Assembly: GCA_033812735.1 (NCBI GenBank)
Contig: JAPXTA010000006.1
Coordinates: forward strand, 1-64,000
DNA from: JABFRJ01 sp033812735
GTDB lineage: Bacteria; Pseudomonadota; Alphaproteobacteria; Rhizobiales; Hyphomicrobiaceae
Direction: 5' to 3'
DNA: 64,000 bases
Position 1 is the first letter of the stretch; every line of letters begins with the position of its first letter. Positions 1 through 8,542 of this stretch are shown here, piece after piece. A program made the position numbers and the translations under genes. The notes beneath the pieces are model-generated. The model ran no database searches. It was not told where the DNA came from and was given only the letters and a program-made list of their open reading frames with translations.

Positions 1-2
1 GG

Positions 3-74
<72 letters not shown>

Positions 75-116
75 GGTACCCCCGCCTCTAGCTGACACGT
101 GCCGACCTGTAAAGCG

Positions 117-147
117 AAAGGCCGCCCCGTCGACCGAGGCGGCCTCC
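117..147 (-). terminator. Rho-independent-like terminator after the cytochrome c gene
   Basis: A perfect 8-bp stem (119-126 with 138-145) encloses an 11-nt loop. On the minus strand it is followed by a short T-rich stretch. It lies 18 bp downstream of the cytochrome c stop codon. The T tract is broken by CGC, so termination may be only moderate. Confidence 0.6.
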
Positions 148-164
148 TAGCGCTGACCGTCAGC

Positions 165-545
165 TCACTTGAACTTCTTCAGGTAGGCGAGCACGTCCTT
201 GCGGTCCTGCTCATCCTTGAGACCTGCGAAAGCCATCTTATTGCCAGGCATGAACGCGCGCGGATCCTCAATGTACTTGAGGAACGTAGCTTCGTCCCAA
301 GTCACGTTGGAGTTCTTGTTGGCATCCGAATACGCGAAGCCCGCGATGGTGCCGGACTTGCGGCCGAGCAGACCATTGAGAACCGGACCCACCTTGTTCT
401 TGGCATCCGGGCCGACGTCATGGCAGGCGCGGCATTTCTTGAATACGTCTTCGCCGGCCTCCGCGTTGCCATCTTGGGCCAGGGCGACATGGGATGATAC
501 GACAACGGCGATCATCGACGTCAGTAGTTTGACTGCAGGCTTCAT
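165..545 (-). CDS. periplasmic class I cytochrome c (c2/c550-like)
   Basis: This is a small soluble electron-transfer protein of 126 residues. A Sec signal peptide covers about residues 1-23, ending ALA before Gln-Asp-Gly. A single heme-attachment motif CRACH lies at 38-42, and Met104 in NKMAF is the likely distal heme ligand. Length and layout fit the monoheme cytochrome c2 or c550 group, which shuttles electrons between membrane complexes in the periplasm. I chose the ATG at 545 because GGAGAG precedes it at normal spacing; an upstream in-frame start at 602 would bury the signal peptide. It stands alone, followed by a terminator, with a LysR gene upstream on the same strand. The redox partner cannot be told from sequence. 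Confidence 0.9.
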   Translation of the reverse strand: MKPAVKLLTSMIAVVVSSHVALAQDGNAEAGEDVFKKCRACHDVGPDAKNKVGPVLNGLLGRKSGTIAGFAYSDANKNSNVTWDEATFLKYIEDPRAFMPGNKMAFAGLKDEQDRKDVLAYLKKFK

Positions 546-644
546 TGCGCTCTCCGAGTGCGGCCGATCCACCGCTGCGTAGATGGGGGCGCCGGGCTCC
601 AAGGTCCAGGCGACGATTTGCAGCAGCAGGGAGTATACGAGAGA

Positions 645-1646
645 TCAGGCTCTTCGGGCCACTTTGGCCTCGACCGTGCCAACTCCTGCCGCGCGCTGCG
701 GCTTTGTGGAGCTTGTCGGCTTCAAGCCGAGCTTTCCGAGATCGACCCCGCGGTCCCAATACCTGTCCGCATTGTATACTTCGGATAGGAATTCGATCAG
801 GGCATTGACTTTCGTCGGCATGAAATCGCGGCATGGATAGACCGCGTAGATCGCGACGGCATCGGCGCCCCGGTATTCCGGCAGGACGACTTGCAGGTCG
901 CCACGCTGGAGTTCCGGTCCGATATCCCAGATCGAGCGTAGTCCTAGGCCGAGGCCTGATACGATCGCATCGCGGATCAGTTCCGCCGAGTTCGAGCGGA
1001 TATTGCCTTTGACGCGGATCTGGTGCTGCCCATCCGGGCCCTGTAGCCGCCAGAAGTCCTGTGCGCCCGCTGACAGGCAATTATGAAAATCAAGGTCCGC
1101 CAGTGATTTAGGGGCGCCGCCAGCTTTCTCCAGATACTTCGGCGAAGCGACGATCACACGGCTGTCCTGAGCCAGCTTCTTCTGTACGAGCGAGGAATCC
1201 TGCAACTCGCCGATTCTGATCGCCACGTCGAACCCGCGCGAGATAATATCGACGTAGTCGTCCGTCAGGTACATATCGAGCTCGATCTCAGGGTATTTCC
1301 CAAGGAAATCCATCAGATACGGAGCGACGTGCAGCCGGCAGAACGTCGTGGGCGCGGTCACCTTGAGAAGCCCGCGGGCCCGTGTGTTCCGCCGCGAAAC
1401 GAAGTCCTCCGCCTCTTCCACGAGATTGAGAATATCGACAACCCGCTTGTAGTAACCTTCGCCCGTCTCCGTGAGCGTGAGCTGGCGAGTCGTACGCTGG
1501 AACAGTCGGGCACCGACCTGCTCCTCGAGAAGGCTAATACGCTTGGAGACGACGGCCGGTGACAACCCCATCTCTCGCCCAGCAGCGGACATGTTGCCGG
1601 TGCGCGCAACGCGTGCAAAAATGTCTAGGTCGGTGATCGCGGTCAC
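645..1646 (-). CDS. LysR-family transcriptional regulator, divergent from glcDEF
   Basis: A winged helix-turn-helix occupies roughly residues 4-60 (LDIFARVARTGNMSAAGREM and the following recognition helix). A LysR substrate-binding domain spans about 90-290. The last ~45 residues are a low-complexity tail rich in Lys, Thr, Ala and Arg that most family members lack. I prefer the GTG at 1646, preceded by GGGGA; a TTG 12 bp further upstream has a poorly placed ribosome site. The gene is transcribed away from glcD across a 209-bp gap, the usual arrangement for a LysR protein controlling its divergent neighbour. Control of glycolate oxidation is therefore the likely role, but this is inference. 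Confidence 0.88.
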   Translation of the reverse strand: MTAITDLDIFARVARTGNMSAAGREMGLSPAVVSKRISLLEEQVGARLFQRTTRQLTLTETGEGYYKRVVDILNLVEEAEDFVSRRNTRARGLLKVTAPTTFCRLHVAPYLMDFLGKYPEIELDMYLTDDYVDIISRGFDVAIRIGELQDSSLVQKKLAQDSRVIVASPKYLEKAGGAPKSLADLDFHNCLSAGAQDFWRLQGPDGQHQIRVKGNIRSNSAELIRDAIVSGLGLGLRSIWDIGPELQRGDLQVVLPEYRGADAVAIYAVYPCRDFMPTKVNALIEFLSEVYNADRYWDRGVDLGKLGLKPTSSTKPQRAAGVGTVEAKVARRA

Positions 1647-1820
1647 TTTAGTCCCCAATTACCCTGATGACGCCACCCTTGCTCCAAAAGGACCAAGGAC
1701 TTTCAACGAATAGGAATTGCGTCATCGAACGGCAGTAGTGTGTCTCGATTTCGTCGTTTTCGAAACGGATCTTCTCTGAAATGGCGAAGAGGTCCAATCG
1801 AAGCGACTCGTTAAGTTAAC

Positions 1821-1840
1821 TTGATCTGACGGCAGATCAA
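1821..1840. promoter_or_regulatory. perfect palindrome, candidate operator ahead of glcD
   Basis: TTGATCTG (1821-1828) and CAGATCAA (1833-1840) form a perfect 8-bp inverted repeat around ACGG. It sits 4 bp before the glcD ribosome site GGAG (1845-1848). A second short palindrome, AAGTTAACTT, abuts it at 1813-1822. The placement suits a repressor or LysR-type site controlling the glc operon. The bound protein is not identified. Confidence 0.55.
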
Positions 1841-1855
1841 CTGCGGAGTTGCCCT

Positions 1856-3325
1856 TTGTCGACAATCGCTCTTCCTGCGCCGGATGCCCGGGTACTCGCC
1901 CGTCGCGACGTCATTGTCAAAGACCTGGTCAGAGTGCTGGGAGCAGACCGTGTGGTCGCGGACGAGGACGGCCGCCGCGCCTACGAAACGGACGCGCTGA
2001 CGGCATATCGGGAAATGCCGCTGGCCGTGGTTCTTCCGCGGTCGACCGGCGAAGTTTCAGCCGCGCTTCGCTATTGCTACGAGAACAACATCAAAGTCGT
2101 ACCGAGGGCTGCTGGAACGTCATTGGTTGGCGGCGCGCTGCCGTCGGCAGATTCGATCGTCATCGCCATCAGCAAGATGAACCGTGTCATCGAGACTGAT
2201 TTCGCCAACCGCACCGCGGTGGTTGAAGCCGGCATCACCAATGTGGCCGTAACGGCGGCTGTTGCCAAAGAGGGCTTCTTTTACGCGCCCGACCCATCGA
2301 GCCAGCTGGCCAGCACGATCGCCGGCAACATTGCCATGAATTCGGGCGGCGCTCACTGTTTGAAGTACGGCGTTACGACCAACAATATCCTCGGCGTCAA
2401 AATCGTCTTGATGACCGGCGAAGTCATCGAGATCGGCGGCAAGTATCTCGACAGCGGCTCGTATGATCTTCTTGGCCTCATCTGCGGTTCGGAAGGCCAA
2501 TTCGGCATCGTCACCGAGGCGACGGTGCGGATCATCAAGGCGGCCGAAGGCGCGCGCCCCATGCTCATGGGGTTTTCATCGAGTGAGGTCGCAGGCCAAG
2601 CCGTCGCAGCCGTTATTGCTGCGGGCATCATTCCCGTGGCGATCGAGTTCATGGACAAACCCGCGATCCAGATCTGCGAGGATTTCGCCAAGGCCGGCTA
2701 CCCGCGGGATGTCGAGGCTCTGCTCATCATCGAAGTCGAAGGCTCGCCGCAGGAAATCGACGAAGCGCTGACCCGTATCCAGGAAATCACCAAACCCTTC
2801 GAATCGAAATCGATTCTTATCAGCTCCTCGCCCGAACAGAGTGCGAAGATCTGGAAGGGCCGCAAGAGTGCATTCGGCGCTGTGGGCCGGCTCGCGGACT
2901 ATTATTGCATGGATGGCACCATCCCACTCGGCCGCCTGCCCGAGATGCTCAAATCGATCGGCGCCATAAGTGCAGGTTACGGCCTGCGCGTGGCCAACAT
3001 CTTCCATGCCGGCGACGGCAACTTGCATCCGCTGATCCTCTACAACGCAAACGACCCGGAGGAATCGGTCCGTGCCGAGCACGCAGGCGCCGACATCCTC
3101 AAGAAATGCGTCGAGCTTGGTGGCTGCCTAACTGGCGAGCATGGGGTCGGCATCGAGAAGCGCGATCTCATGCGCGTGCAGTTCACCGATGGCGATCTCG
3201 CGCTGCAGATGCGCATCAAGACGGCGTTCGATCCGAAATGGCTCCTCAATCCAGCCAAGGTGTTCCCGCTGGACGGCCGCGAAGCTGCCGACGCACCGGA
3301 GAGCGTAGAGCCTCGCGCGGCCTGA
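1856..3325 (+). CDS. glcD: glycolate oxidase subunit GlcD (FAD-linked)
   Basis: This is the catalytic FAD subunit of glycolate dehydrogenase, oxidising glycolate (and often D-lactate) to glyoxylate at the inner membrane. The PCMH-type FAD-binding domain shows PRAAGTSLVGGALP at about residues 83-96 and an NSGG motif near 163. The C-terminal FAD-oxidase domain carries HAGDGNLHP near 384-392 and GEHGVGIEKRD near 427-437, both hallmarks of the GlcD/lactate dehydrogenase family. Its 489 residues match the family. The start is TTG, supported by GGAG seven bases upstream; no ATG fits the conserved N-terminus. It is followed by glcE and glcF on the same strand, giving a complete three-subunit enzyme. 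Confidence 0.95.
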   Translation: MSTIALPAPDARVLARRDVIVKDLVRVLGADRVVADEDGRRAYETDALTAYREMPLAVVLPRSTGEVSAALRYCYENNIKVVPRAAGTSLVGGALPSADSIVIAISKMNRVIETDFANRTAVVEAGITNVAVTAAVAKEGFFYAPDPSSQLASTIAGNIAMNSGGAHCLKYGVTTNNILGVKIVLMTGEVIEIGGKYLDSGSYDLLGLICGSEGQFGIVTEATVRIIKAAEGARPMLMGFSSSEVAGQAVAAVIAAGIIPVAIEFMDKPAIQICEDFAKAGYPRDVEALLIIEVEGSPQEIDEALTRIQEITKPFESKSILISSSPEQSAKIWKGRKSAFGAVGRLADYYCMDGTIPLGRLPEMLKSIGAISAGYGLRVANIFHAGDGNLHPLILYNANDPEESVRAEHAGADILKKCVELGGCLTGEHGVGIEKRDLMRVQFTDGDLALQMRIKTAFDPKWLLNPAKVFPLDGREAADAPESVEPRAA

Positions 3326-3421
3326 GGATGGCGGCCGAAACGCCGACGCAACAGATTGTTTCCGTGACACACCAGCGATACGGTCGCGATGTGCTCCGGC
3401 GTCGATGACGGGACTTTGAAA

Positions 3422-4651
3422 ATGCTACTGCAACAATCGATGCGCCCATCGTTCGACCAGGATGCGTCGTTGATCTTGCGTGAGGCGAGCGCGAACGGCA
3501 TCGGCGTCGAGATCGTGGGCGGCGGGTCCAAGCGTGGTATCGGCCGCCCGAGCAGCGCGACGCACATGCTCTCCACGGCAATGATGCGCGGCATCACCCT
3601 CTATGAGCCGAACGAACTCGTGATGAGCGCGCGCGCCGGCACGCCGTTGTCCGACGTTGCGGCGCAACTCGCCCGCAACAACCAGATGCTTGCATTCGAA
3701 CCGGCAGAGTATGCGGGTGTCCTCGGTACCGACGCACAAAACGCGACGATCGGCAGCATATTTGCGATGAACGCATCGGGCTCCCGTCGCATCACCGCTG
3801 GCGCGGCGCGGGATCATCTGCTCGGCGTTCGCGGCATCACCGGCGCGGGTAACGAGTTCAAATCCGGCGGCCGCGTCATGAAGAATGTCACCGGCTACGA
3901 TCTTGTGAAGGGCGTGGCGGGCAGCTGGGGCACGCTGGCGCTCATCACCGAGGTGACCTTTAAAGTCATGCCTGTACCAGCGGCCACATCGACCATCGTG
4001 TTGCTCGGCCTCAGCGATGAGATCGCCATCGAGGTTCTATGCGCTGCCATGGGCACGCCGTTCGAGGTCTCCGGTGCCATCCACTTGCAACTGCCGCTCG
4101 CCGTCTGTCTCGATCACACCGGCTTGCGCTCGCAAGGCAAAGCGATCACCGCGATACGCCTCGAAGCGGCGTCCGCCAACTCCGTCGTCTATCGCCGCGA
4201 CAAGTTGGCTGAACTCTTGCGGCCCTATGGCCGCATCCACGATCTCGATAGCGACAACTCGATCAATTTCTGGGACGAGATGCGGCGCCTCGGCTTCTTC
4301 AGCCAGACCACAGCGCAAGTGTGGCGTATCTCCGTAGCGCCCACAGACGGTCCAAAGGTCGTCGCCGCACTGGGCCGCTACATGGAATGCAACGCCTTCT
4401 ACGACTGGTCGGGCGGCCTCGTATGGGTTGAAGCCTCGCCAACCGCCGATGCCGGTGCGGCCGACGTTCGCCGTGTCGTCGCACACTACGGCGGCCACGC
4501 GACCTTGATACGTGCTGACGCGAATGTGCGGGCCGGCGTCGAAGTCTTCCAGCCGTTGGAGCCCGGTGTCCTAGCGCTGACCAAACGCCTTAAAGCGACG
4601 TTTGACCCGGCCGGTATCCTCAATCCAGGGCGCATGTCCACGGCGTTCTGA
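3422..4651 (+). CDS. glcE: glycolate oxidase FAD-binding subunit GlcE
   Basis: This is the second flavin-binding subunit of glycolate oxidase. It has an N-terminal FAD-binding domain (VEIVGGGSKRGIGRP near the start, then FAMNASGSRR and VMKNVTGYDLVKG) and a C-terminal FAD-oxidase fold ending FDPAGILNPGRM, typical of GlcE. At 409 residues it is somewhat longer than the enteric protein. I chose the ATG at 3422, preceded by GGGAC. An in-frame ATG at 3389 is also possible, so the first 11 residues are uncertain. It lies between glcD and glcF, and its end is separated from the likely glcF start by only 58 bp, consistent with one transcript. Confidence 0.92.
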   Translation: MLLQQSMRPSFDQDASLILREASANGIGVEIVGGGSKRGIGRPSSATHMLSTAMMRGITLYEPNELVMSARAGTPLSDVAAQLARNNQMLAFEPAEYAGVLGTDAQNATIGSIFAMNASGSRRITAGAARDHLLGVRGITGAGNEFKSGGRVMKNVTGYDLVKGVAGSWGTLALITEVTFKVMPVPAATSTIVLLGLSDEIAIEVLCAAMGTPFEVSGAIHLQLPLAVCLDHTGLRSQGKAITAIRLEAASANSVVYRRDKLAELLRPYGRIHDLDSDNSINFWDEMRRLGFFSQTTAQVWRISVAPTDGPKVVAALGRYMECNAFYDWSGGLVWVEASPTADAGAADVRRVVAHYGGHATLIRADANVRAGVEVFQPLEPGVLALTKRLKATFDPAGILNPGRMSTAF

Positions 4652-4709
4652 TCGCGTCCGACTGAACAGACTCTCGAGACACCACGCACGGCAACCGGCA
4701 GGTCCCGAA

Positions 4710-6065
4710 ATGCAGACGAACTTCACGACCGAGCAGCTCGCCGATCCGCGAACCGCCGAGATCGACAAGATTTTGCGCCGCTGCGTCCATTGCGGCCTTT
4801 GCACGGCGACATGCTCGACATACGTCCTGCTCGGTGATGAGCGCGACAGCCCGCGCGGGCGCATATACCTGATGAAAGACATGTTCGAGGGCGGCAAGGA
4901 CGCCAGCGATGAAGTGAAATACCACGTCGACCGCTGCCTCTCTTGCCTCTCGTGCATGACCACGTGCCCTGGCGGCGTCGACTACATGCACCTCGTCGAC
5001 TTCGCCCGCGCGCACATCGAAGAAACAGGCAACCGCACTTGGAAAGAAAAGCGGCTGCGGGACCTCCTCGCCGCCGTGATTCCCTACCCGGATCGCTTCC
5101 GGCTCGCTCTGAAGCTCGTGCCGCTCGGGGCACCGTTTAAGGGTCTGTTCCAGCGCATCGGGCTCAAGGAACTTGCAGCGATGCTCGATCTCGCGCCAAG
5201 GACAGCAATCGGCCGTGCCGCAAAGTATGCCGGACCTGGCACCGCGGCGACCCATGGCGAGAGGAAGCGCCGCGTCATCATGCTGGCCGGATGCGCCCAG
5301 CAGGTGCTGCGGCCGGAAATCAACGACGCAACAATCCGCGTGCTCGCGCGCAGCGGTGTCGACGTCGAAGTCGCGCCCGGTGCCGGCTGTTGCGGTGCCC
5401 TTGTGCATCATATGGGGCGCGAGCAAGCAGCCGTCGAGATGGCGAAAGCGAACATCGATGCTTGGCTGCGCGTGATGGACAAGGGGCCGGTAGATGCGGT
5501 GATCGTAAACGCCTCTGGTTGCGGAACGACCGTGAAGGACTATGGCCACCTTCTGGCGCGCGACGTGGACTACGCGGCGAAGGCCAAGCGTATATCCGAT
5601 CTTACCCGCGACGTGACTGAGTTCATGTCCGACTACGACATGGGCCCGCCGAAGCGCTGGTCGAGCTTGCGGATCGCCTATCACTCGGCCTGTTCGATGC
5701 AGCACGGCCAGCGCATCACCGACGAGCCGAAGGCGCTTTTGCGCAAGGCAGGATTCACCGTCGTCGAAGTACCGGAGGGACATATCTGCTGCGGGTCTGC
5801 CGGCACCTACAACATCCTTCAGCCGGATCTCGCCAAGCAACTACGCGATCGTAAGGTCGCAAATATCAAGAGCGTCCGTCCCGACATCATCGCGGCCGGC
5901 AATATCGGCTGCATCACGCAGATCGCACAGGGCACCGAAACGCCGATCGTGCATACCGTGGAACTGATCGATTGGGCCTACGGCGGTCCCGTTCCGCGCG
6001 GTCTTGAAGGTTTTGCGCGTCTGGTGACGGATGTACCCGGACCAAGCGTGGCCGCTGCCAACTGA
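4710..6065 (+). CDS. glcF: glycolate oxidase iron-sulfur subunit GlcF
   Basis: This electron-transfer subunit passes electrons from the GlcD/GlcE flavins to the membrane quinone pool. Two [4Fe-4S] ferredoxin-type motifs are visible: Cys25-x2-Cys28-x2-Cys31-x3-Cys35 and Cys76-x2-Cys79-x2-Cys82-x3-Cys86. Two CCG (cysteine-rich) domains follow, with CCGALVHHMG and CCGSAGTYN as signature segments. Length is 451 residues, normal for GlcF. I chose the ATG at 4710 with CAGG upstream. A longer in-frame reading back to 4602 would overlap glcE and lacks family similarity. It is the last gene of the glc operon. Confidence 0.94.
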   Translation: MQTNFTTEQLADPRTAEIDKILRRCVHCGLCTATCSTYVLLGDERDSPRGRIYLMKDMFEGGKDASDEVKYHVDRCLSCLSCMTTCPGGVDYMHLVDFARAHIEETGNRTWKEKRLRDLLAAVIPYPDRFRLALKLVPLGAPFKGLFQRIGLKELAAMLDLAPRTAIGRAAKYAGPGTAATHGERKRRVIMLAGCAQQVLRPEINDATIRVLARSGVDVEVAPGAGCCGALVHHMGREQAAVEMAKANIDAWLRVMDKGPVDAVIVNASGCGTTVKDYGHLLARDVDYAAKAKRISDLTRDVTEFMSDYDMGPPKRWSSLRIAYHSACSMQHGQRITDEPKALLRKAGFTVVEVPEGHICCGSAGTYNILQPDLAKQLRDRKVANIKSVRPDIIAAGNIGCITQIAQGTETPIVHTVELIDWAYGGPVPRGLEGFARLVTDVPGPSVAAAN

Positions 6066-6271
6066 GCGCCTGCTGCCCGCGGCTCACCATTTAAGGCCGT
6101 GGTCGCGGCCTGTCGGCATTCCCCGCGATCAGACCAAAAGCCAGCTTGGCACGGCGTCCGCCAAGTGCCACCGATTGCGCACGAAGTCGCCATGCTTGTT
6201 GCCGATTGATCGAGCGCAAATGGCCTGATTGCTCAACGTGATCAATACAGTTTATCGGATCGGAGGAGCGC

Positions 6272-7012
6272 GTGCGCATTGCCTTCTTAGCGGACATCCA
6301 CGCGAACTTCGAAGCGCTCACCGCATGCCTCGCTGATATCGCGAGCCAGAAGGTCGATCGGCTCGTCTTTCTGGGCGATGTCGTTGGCTATGGTGCCGAT
6401 CCAAAGGCATGTCTCGACATCGTTCGCGAAAAGTGCGGCACCGGCGCCCTGGTCGTTCGCGGCAACCACGACGAGGCGATGGGCATCTCCGCATTCAAGG
6501 CGAGCGATGTCGCAGCAAAGGCACTTGCCTGGACGCAAACCCGGCTGTCCGCCGATGACCGCGCTTGGCTCGCCAACATTCCGATGGAAATCAATGAGGG
6601 CAACCTGCTGTTCGTGCACGCGTCGGCCGCACGCTCTGCCACCTTCCCCTACATCCACGGTCTGCGCGATGCAGGTGAATCGCTGACGGCTACGAAGGCT
6701 TTCGTGACCCTTGTCGGTCACGTCCACGACCCCGCCCTCTATCATATCTCCGCGACGGGCAAGGTCATGGGCTTCATCCCTATCGTCAACACGGGCATTC
6801 CCTTGTCGCCGCAGCGGCGCTGGCTGGCCGTCATGGGCGCGGTCGGGCAGCCACGCGATGGCAACCCAGCCGCTGCTTACGGCATCCTCGACACCAAAAC
6901 GAATGAGATTTTTTACAACCGCGTACCCTACGACGTCGAAGGCGCTGCCGCGAAAATTCGTGCCGCAGGCCTGCCCGACATTCTCTGGCAACGCCTATCG
7001 GCCGGCAGATAA
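6272..7012 (+). CDS. calcineurin-like metallophosphoesterase
   Basis: This 246-residue protein is predicted to be a cytosolic phosphoesterase with a dinuclear metal centre. The ordered motifs are D8-x-H10 (LADIH), GD36 in FLGDVVGYG, GNHDE at 64-68, and GHVHDP near 149-154, which together define the superfamily active site. It lacks a signal peptide or membrane segment. The start is GTG, justified by a strong GGAGGAG ribosome site. The stop lies 18 bp before the kinase-Usp gene, so the two are likely co-transcribed. Substrate is not inferable from sequence: it could be a protein phosphatase opposing the kinase, or a small-molecule phosphodiesterase. Confidence 0.88.
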   Translation: MRIAFLADIHANFEALTACLADIASQKVDRLVFLGDVVGYGADPKACLDIVREKCGTGALVVRGNHDEAMGISAFKASDVAAKALAWTQTRLSADDRAWLANIPMEINEGNLLFVHASAARSATFPYIHGLRDAGESLTATKAFVTLVGHVHDPALYHISATGKVMGFIPIVNTGIPLSPQRRWLAVMGAVGQPRDGNPAAAYGILDTKTNEIFYNRVPYDVEGAAAKIRAAGLPDILWQRLSAGR

Positions 7013-7030
7013 CGGAAATAGACGGAACGC

Positions 7031-8488
7031 ATGGCAAAGGTTCATCTCGACGAAGGCAGCGTGATTGATGGGTTCACCATCGGGAAGCGCGTCCACAAAG
7101 GCGGCATGGCCGTCTTCTACGAGGTGTCGCATCCCGATCATGCGATTCCCATGCTCATGAAGGTGCCGATGCTGAACGAGGGCGAAGACCCCGCGGCGAT
7201 CGTCGGTTTCGAGATGGAGCAGATGATCCTGCCGAAGCTCTCGGGCCGCCACGTTCCCCGCTTCATCGCGGCGGGAGATTTCGCGGTACAGCCGTATCTC
7301 GTCTACGAGCGGATTCCCGGCGAGACGCTTTACAAGCGCATCGAGAATCTGCCGATGGCGATCGAGGACGCGGCTGCGATCGGCGCCAAGGTCGCAACCG
7401 CACTCAACGACCTCCATCGTCAGAATGTCATCCACCTCGATATCAAGCCGTCGAACATCATCATTCGCGCCGGGAGTGGTGAAATCGTCTTGATCGACTA
7501 CGGGCTGTCGCGCCATCTTCATCTGCCGGATTTGATGGCAGAGGAGTTTCGCCTCCCGTATGGTACGGCTCCTTATATGGCTCCCGAGCAGGTCTATGGC
7601 ATCCGTAACGAACCGCGCAGCGACCTCTTTGCACTCGGCTGCATGCTGTACTTCTTTGTCACGGGACGCCGTCCGTTTGGCGACCCGCAATCGCTGAAAG
7701 GTCTGAAGAAGCGGCTGTGGTGGGACCCGACACCCCCGCGCGCGCTCAACAAGAATGTGCCGCCTTGGCTGCAAGAGATCATCTTGCGTTGCCTCGCCCC
7801 CAACCCCGACCACCGGTACCCGACGGCGGCACAACTCGCTTTCGATCTCTCGCACCCCGATCAGGTGGCGCTGAGCCCGCGCGCCGAAAAGTTGAAGCGG
7901 GACAAATGGTCCGAACGCGTCAAGCGCCGCTATCACCCGAACACCTACATTCCCGTCCCGCGACGTGATCGCGGCGAGGAATCGAACCTCTCCGCGGCGC
8001 CGATCGTCGCCGTCGCCATTGATCTGCAGGAGAGTCACGCCGATCTGCGGGCCGCGCTGTTCACGACGGTGCAGCGCGTGATGTCGACCGTGCCCGACGC
8101 GCGCCTAGCGTGCCTGAATGTTATGAAGACGAACCTTATCTCGATGGACCAGACGGTCGACGAGGAGGGGCGCAGCATTCACGTTCAGAAACTGGTGCAG
8201 TTGAAGGACTGGGCACGGCCGCTTGGTTTGCCGCAAGACCGTTTGAGCTATCACGTACTCGAAGCGACCGATGCAGGCGCCTCGATCCTCGACTACGTGA
8301 GGGCGAACCATGTCGACCACGTGGTTCTCGGGGCCCGCACGGACTCCCGCCTGCGCAATATCCTTGGCTCGGTATCGATTGAAATCGTCCAGAAAGCGCC
8401 GTGCACGGTCACGGTCGTTCGCAAACCGCGCGATTATGCCGGAGAGATCGCCGCCGCGGTACCGGTTGCGGGCGACGTGAAACTCTAA
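7031..8488 (+). CDS. Ser/Thr protein kinase fused to a universal stress protein domain
   Basis: An N-terminal Hanks-type kinase domain (about 12-275) is joined to a C-terminal UspA-like domain (about 322-465). The kinase shows a glycine-rich segment near 20-25, a likely ATP Lys44, catalytic loop HLDIKPSN at 135-142 (Asp137, Lys139, Asn142), DYG instead of DFG at 156-158, and APE at 184-186. Key residues are intact, so activity is expected. The Usp part ends with the family pattern VVLGAR...LGSVS...APC.VTVVR but lacks one glycine of the classical ATP-binding motif. No membrane span or PASTA domain is present, so it is cytosolic. It lies directly downstream of a metallophosphoesterase, suggesting a reversible phosphorylation pair. 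Its targets are unknown. Confidence 0.9.
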   Translation: MAKVHLDEGSVIDGFTIGKRVHKGGMAVFYEVSHPDHAIPMLMKVPMLNEGEDPAAIVGFEMEQMILPKLSGRHVPRFIAAGDFAVQPYLVYERIPGETLYKRIENLPMAIEDAAAIGAKVATALNDLHRQNVIHLDIKPSNIIIRAGSGEIVLIDYGLSRHLHLPDLMAEEFRLPYGTAPYMAPEQVYGIRNEPRSDLFALGCMLYFFVTGRRPFGDPQSLKGLKKRLWWDPTPPRALNKNVPPWLQEIILRCLAPNPDHRYPTAAQLAFDLSHPDQVALSPRAEKLKRDKWSERVKRRYHPNTYIPVPRRDRGEESNLSAAPIVAVAIDLQESHADLRAALFTTVQRVMSTVPDARLACLNVMKTNLISMDQTVDEEGRSIHVQKLVQLKDWARPLGLPQDRLSYHVLEATDAGASILDYVRANHVDHVVLGARTDSRLRNILGSVSIEIVQKAPCTVTVVRKPRDYAGEIAAAVPVAGDVKL

Positions 8489-8542
8489 CCAAGCAGTGCC
8501 GCTCGCCTTCCCGTCGCGGGGCGTTCCGTTTAAACAGGCGGA

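Noticed and set aside
1647..1658. Upstream TTG start for the LysR regulator
   Set aside because: AGGG lies too close to it, whereas the GTG at 1646 has a well-spaced GGGGA. The extra four residues are not needed for the HTH.
4620..5840. 406-codon open frame antisense to glcF
   Set aside because: It mirrors codon bias of the real glcF gene, has no ribosome site or recognisable domain, and glcF motifs are unambiguous.
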